Shown here piece by piece: positions 60,427 to 64,000 of a stretch of DNA of 64,000 nucleotides (position 1 is its first letter; every line of letters begins with the position of its first letter). Origin of the DNA: Buttiauxella sp. A111 (lineage in GTDB: Bacteria > Pseudomonadota > Gammaproteobacteria > Enterobacterales > Enterobacteriaceae). Both the position numbers and the translations under genes were made by a program. The notes under the pieces are model-generated. The model searched no databases and was not told where the DNA came from. It saw nothing but the letters and a program-made list of their open reading frames with translations. Where the stretch lies: NCBI RefSeq assembly GCF_014189855.1, contig NZ_BJFN01000005.1, positions 1 through 64,000 on the forward strand. Reading direction: 5' to 3'.

Positions 60427-60738
60427 TTTATAGCGGTCATAATTCAAGTTGCAAATGTGGCCGCTTTGGATCAGCGCACATCAACCAGCGGAACCCGCTT
60501 TTCTTGATAAGCTTACGCAACCATGCTGACGTTAATATCTTTGCTTTAATGACTTTCCTAAAAAGTTTTCTTCTGAGCTTTCCTGTTCGCTACAAGTAAG
60601 CGGAGTTTTTGCGCAGTATTGTGTTCGTTAGAGCTATTTCCCATCTTTCAGCGCTGTCCAGAGCATATCTAATCCCTTCCAGCTAGATGACAATAATGTG
60701 CTTTGCCATTTCATCTCTTTTTAGATGAGTTGTCCATT
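60427..60738. other. Gene-free stretch with ERIC-end remnant, before the dgo promoter
   Basis: About 310 bp without a credible gene. GTCATAATTCAAGTTGC at 60436-60452 resembles an ERIC end. It marks the right border of the A/T-rich cassette. Nothing else is recognisable. Confidence 0.5.
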
Positions 60739-60781
60739 TTGTGATCTGAATTGTAGTACAATATATTATTGTTGTACTACA
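60739..60781 (+). promoter_or_regulatory. dgo promoter with DgoR operator
   Basis: TTGTGA (60739-60744) and TATATT (60762-60767), 17 bp apart, form a promoter. The 10-bp arms TGTAGTACAA (60752-60761) and TTGTACTACA (60772-60781) form a perfect inverted repeat around the -10, matching the known DgoR site type. Binding would block polymerase until galactonate is present. Confidence 0.85.
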
Positions 60782-60890
60782 TTACTCACATCAGAAGAGC
60801 TATTGGCTTCACATTTGTACTTCAAAATAGCGGTGTTTTTCAGCGCTCACGGTAAAGTAAGGTTAAAACCTAAATAGAACAGGGCTAACC

Positions 60891-61574
60891 ATGACTAAGA
60901 CCGATCGCATCATCGTGACGTTGGGCAAACAGATTGTTGATGGCAAGTACACGCCGGGCGCAGCACTTCCGTCAGAAGCCGACTTATGTGAGGAGTTCGA
61001 AACCTCACGCAACATTATTCGCGAAGTTTTTCGTTCTCTGATGGCGAAACGACTGGTCGAAATGAAACGTTATCGAGGGGCTTTTGTACAGCCGCGTAAC
61101 CAGTGGAATTACCTCGATACCGAAGTGTTGCAGTGGGTGTTGGAAAACGACTACGACCCAAGGCTGATAAGCGCCATGAGCGAAGTGCGAAACCTGGTCG
61201 AGCCTGCCATTGCACGCTGGGCCGCAGAACGTGCCACATCGAGTGAACTGGCGCGAATTGAAGCCGCGCTTAATGACATGGTGGCAAATAACCAGGACAG
61301 AGACGCATTTAACGAAGCCGATATTCGCTATCACGAAGCGGTACTGGAATCGGTGCACAACCCGGTGTTACAGCAGCTGAGCGTGGCAATAAGCTCACTT
61401 CAACGAGCGGTGTTTGAACGCACATGGATGGGCGATGAAGCCAACATGCCGCAAACGCTTCAGGAGCATAAAGCCCTGTTTGATGCGATTCGCCACCAGG
61501 ACAGTCAGGCAGCTGAAAAAGCTGCACTGACAATGATTGCCAGCTCCACCAAACGACTAAAGGAAGTCACATGA
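60891..61574 (+). CDS. dgoR: Galactonate operon repressor DgoR (GntR/FadR family)
   Basis: A 227-residue repressor (E. coli 229). GntR winged helix (SEADLCEEFETSRNIIREVFRSL) and FCD domain with metal/ligand histidines (DIRYHEAVLESVHNPVL). It is the first gene of its own operon and overlaps dgoK by 4 bp. It is related to YieP at the other end of the window. Confidence 0.94.
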   Translation: MTKTDRIIVTLGKQIVDGKYTPGAALPSEADLCEEFETSRNIIREVFRSLMAKRLVEMKRYRGAFVQPRNQWNYLDTEVLQWVLENDYDPRLISAMSEVRNLVEPAIARWAAERATSSELARIEAALNDMVANNQDRDAFNEADIRYHEAVLESVHNPVLQQLSVAISSLQRAVFERTWMGDEANMPQTLQEHKALFDAIRHQDSQAAEKAALTMIASSTKRLKEVT

Positions 61575-62455
61575 CATCACGCTACATCGCTATTGATTGG
61601 GGGTCGACTAACCTCCGCGCCTGGCTCTACCAGGACGGAATGTGCATTGACAGTCGCCAGACCACCGCAGGCGTTACGCGCCTGAACGGTAAAACCCCAG
61701 AAGCGGTGTTCGATGAAGTCACTCAGAACTGGCGTGAAGCGAACACGCCCGTTTTGATGGCCGGAATGGTAGGCAGTAATGCCGGGTGGAAAATTGCCCC
61801 TTATCTGCCTTGTCCGGCTCGTTTTTCTGATTTAAGCCAGCAACTTACCCCTGTGCTGGATAATGTATGGATTATTCCAGGCCTCAGCGTGCAACGTGAC
61901 GATAACTGCAACGTCATGCGTGGTGAAGAAACCCAGTTGCTTGGCGCAAGAACGCTTGGCCCGGCCTCGCTTTACATCATGCCGGGAACGCACTGCAAAT
62001 GGGTTCACGCCGATAAAGACACCGTGCAGGATTTCCGCACGGTAATGACGGGCGAACTGCACCATCTTCTGCTTAATCACTCCTTAATTGGCACAGGCCT
62101 GCCTGAGCAACAAACCAGCCAGGAAGCCTTCCTCGCCGGGCTGCATCGCGGGATAAGTGATAGCGATTTATTGCCACGCCTTTTCGAAATACGCGCCGCC
62201 CATGTGTTGGGTGAACTGCCGCGTAGTGAGGTGAGCGAATTTCTTTCCGGGTTGTTGATTGGTAACGAAGTGGCTGCGATGACTCGCCAGTACACGCCGG
62301 ACGCTCAACAACCTATCACCATTGTTGCTAACCCCACACTGAGCCAGCGTTATGTCAGCGCTCTCGGTTTACTGGGCTACCAGGCGCAAGTGCTGGATGG
62401 CGACAATGCATTCCAGGCAGGAATAAGGAGTATTGCAAATGCAGTGGCAAACTGA
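61571..62455 (+). CDS. dgoK: 2-dehydro-3-deoxygalactonokinase
   Basis: A 294-residue kinase (E. coli 292) with the ASKHA-type phosphate loop AIDWGSTNLRAWLY at the N-terminus. It phosphorylates KDGal to KDPGal in the De Ley-Doudoroff galactonate pathway. It overlaps dgoR by 4 bp and dgoA by 17 bp. Confidence 0.95.
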   Translation: MTSRYIAIDWGSTNLRAWLYQDGMCIDSRQTTAGVTRLNGKTPEAVFDEVTQNWREANTPVLMAGMVGSNAGWKIAPYLPCPARFSDLSQQLTPVLDNVWIIPGLSVQRDDNCNVMRGEETQLLGARTLGPASLYIMPGTHCKWVHADKDTVQDFRTVMTGELHHLLLNHSLIGTGLPEQQTSQEAFLAGLHRGISDSDLLPRLFEIRAAHVLGELPRSEVSEFLSGLLIGNEVAAMTRQYTPDAQQPITIVANPTLSQRYVSALGLLGYQAQVLDGDNAFQAGIRSIANAVAN

Positions 62456-63059
62456 TCTTCCCCTTATCGCTATCTTGCGCGGTATCACTCCCATTGAAGC
62501 GCATGCGCATGTTGCAGCGTTGCTGGATGCAGGGTTCGACGCGATTGAGATCCCGATGAATTCGCCAGACTGGCAAGTAAGCATTACGGCAATGGTGGCA
62601 GAGTTTGGCCATCGCGCGTTGATTGGTGCGGGCACCGTTTTGAAACCCGATCAGGTCAATGAACTGGCTGCCATGGGCGGCAAGCTGGTGGTGACCCCAA
62701 ATACACAACCGGAAGTTATTCGCCGCGCGGTTAGCCACGGAATGACGGTTTGTGCCGGTTGTGCCACCGCTTCCGAAGCGTTTAATGCACTCGACGCGGG
62801 CGCGCAGGCACTGAAGATTTTCCCTTCTTCATCCTTCGGACCTGATTACATCAAAGCGCTAAAAGCAGTATTGCCGCCTGAAGTGCCTGTTTTTGCGGTG
62901 GGTGGGGTGACGCCGGAAAATATCGCGCAATGGTTAAAAGCAGGCTGTACTGGGGCGGGACTTGGCAGTGATTTATACCGTGCGGGGCAATCCGTTGAAC
63001 AAACTGCACAGAAAGCAAAAGCATTCGTTAACGCGTACAAAGAGGCTTTGCAGGCATGA
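62439..63059 (+). CDS. dgoA: 2-dehydro-3-deoxy-6-phosphogalactonate aldolase
   Basis: A 206-residue KDPG/KDPGal aldolase (E. coli 205). Catalytic Glu in [11 protein letters not shown] and Schiff-base Lys in [12 protein letters not shown]. It cleaves KDPGal to pyruvate and glyceraldehyde 3-phosphate. Start ATG at 62439 after AAGGAG inside dgoK. It overlaps dgoD by 4 bp. Confidence 0.95.
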   Translation: MQWQTDLPLIAILRGITPIEAHAHVAALLDAGFDAIEIPMNSPDWQVSITAMVAEFGHRALIGAGTVLKPDQVNELAAMGGKLVVTPNTQPEVIRRAVSHGMTVCAGCATASEAFNALDAGAQALKIFPSSSFGPDYIKALKAVLPPEVPVFAVGGVTPENIAQWLKAGCTGAGLGSDLYRAGQSVEQTAQKAKAFVNAYKEALQA

Positions 63060-64000
63060 AAATTACTAAATTAACCACTTACCGCCTACCTCCGCGCTGG
63101 ATGTTCCTGAAAATTGAAACTGATGAAGGCGTCGTCGGCTGGGGCGAGCCGGTAATTGAAGGGCGGGCAAAAAGCGTTGAAGCCGCTGTTCATGAATTAA
63201 GTGAATTTCTGATTGGCCAGGACCCTGCTCGCATTAATGATTTATGGCAAGTGATGTACCGGGGCGGTTTTTATCGCGGTGGCCCGATATTAATGAGTGC
63301 CATTGCCGGTATCGACCAGGCATTATGGGATATTAAAGGTAAAGTCTTAAATGCCCCTGTCTGGCAATTAATGGGCGGACTGGTACGCGATAAAATTAAA
63401 GCATATAGCTGGGTGGGCGGAGATCGTCCATCAGACGTCATCGAAGGTATTACTGCATTACGAAAAATTGGTTTCGATACGTTTAAATTAAACGGCTGCG
63501 AAGAAATGGGGATTATTGATAACTCCCGTAAAATTGATGCGGCGGTTAATACCGTAGCGCAAATTCGTGAAGCCTTTGGTAATGAAATTGAATTTGGTCT
63601 GGATTTCCATGGACGCGTCAGCGCGCCAATGGCGAAAGTATTAATTAAAGAACTGGAACCTTATCGCCCATTGTTTATTGAAGAACCGGTTCTGGCTGAA
63701 CAAGCGGAATATTACCCGCGTCTGGCCGCACAAACGCATATTCCAATCGCTGCAGGTGAGCGCATGTTCTCGCGCTTTGAGTTTAAACGCGTGCTGGAAG
63801 CGGGCGGTTTAGCGATTCTGCAACCGGATCTTTCACATGCTGGTGGCATCACTGAATGCTTCAAAATCGCGGGTATGGCTGAAGCCTATGATGTTTCACT
63901 GGCACCACATTGCCCGTTGGGGCCTATCGCGCTTGCCGCGTGCCTGCATATCGACTTTGTTTCCCGCAATGCGGTACTTCAGGAACAAAGTATGGGGATT
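63056..64000 (+). CDS. dgoD: D-galactonate dehydratase (partial, runs off the window)
   Basis: The first 315 residues of an enolase-superfamily dehydratase (about 382 in E. coli). Start [20 protein letters not shown]. Metal ligands are visible in [14 protein letters not shown] and AAGERMFSR, and the general base His in [10 protein letters not shown]. It turns D-galactonate into KDGal for DgoK. The 3' end and probably the transporter dgoT lie to the right. Confidence 0.96.
   Translation, partial: MKITKLTTYRLPPRWMFLKIETDEGVVGWGEPVIEGRAKSVEAAVHELSEFLIGQDPARINDLWQVMYRGGFYRGGPILMSAIAGIDQALWDIKGKVLNAPVWQLMGGLVRDKIKAYSWVGGDRPSDVIEGITALRKIGFDTFKLNGCEEMGIIDNSRKIDAAVNTVAQIREAFGNEIEFGLDFHGRVSAPMAKVLIKELEPYRPLFIEEPVLAEQAEYYPRLAAQTHIPIAAGERMFSRFEFKRVLEAGGLAILQPDLSHAGGITECFKIAGMAEAYDVSLAPHCPLGPIALAACLHIDFVSRNAVLQEQSMGI

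Overview
The window is an oriC-proximal chromosome segment of a member of the Enterobacteriaceae. Protein lengths, start codons and gene order (rbs-kup-ravA/viaA-asnA-asnC-mioC-oriC-mnmG-rsmG-atp-glmUS-pst and mnmE-yidCD-rnpA-rpmH-dnaA-dnaN-recF-gyrB) match the Escherichia/Salmonella/Klebsiella/Enterobacter group almost gene for gene. ERIC elements and a ramR-romA-ramA locus also fit. I cannot name the genus from the sequence alone.

Layout. 1-0.4 kb: promoters P1 and P2 and the boxA leader of an rRNA operon that leaves the window on the left. 0.4-8.4 kb: yieP-hsrA facing the complete ribose operon rbsDACBKR, which has two RbsR-type operators. 8.4-13.6 kb: kup diverging from ravA-viaA. 13.6-16.1 kb: asnA, asnC, mioC and oriC with DnaA boxes, GATC sites and the AT-rich 13-mers. 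16.1-26.3 kb: mnmG, rsmG and the nine-gene ATP synthase operon. 26.5-35.9 kb: glmU, glmS (empty Tn7 attachment site), an extra RluF-like pseudouridine synthase, and the PhoB-controlled pstSCAB-phoU operon. 35.9-45.4 kb is the accessory block: an ascorbate-type PTS with a LacI-family regulator and three tandem operators, yieH, PurR-type-controlled adeP, the ramA/romA/ramR efflux-regulation locus, chrR and yieE. 45.4-56 kb: mnmE, yidC, yidD, rnpA, rpmH, then dnaA, dnaN, recF, gyrB. 56-64 kb: a LysR/oxidoreductase pair, yidB, yidA, an AT-rich two-gene cassette (M15 peptidase plus small lipoprotein, a candidate effector-immunity pair), and the start of the galactonate operon dgoRKAD.

The core genes serve replication start, translation and RNA modification, membrane protein insertion, ATP synthesis and envelope precursor supply. 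The accessory interest lies between 27.9 and 45.3 kb, where ERIC-type repeats sit in almost every non-core gap (three full-length, two internally deleted, and end remnants), and between 59.5 and 60.5 kb, where base composition drops sharply. The strongest candidates for something little described are the M15/lipoprotein cassette, the placement of the ram locus beside adeP/chrR, the orphan PTS with its operator array, and a 60-nt closed-stem element between kup and rbsD.
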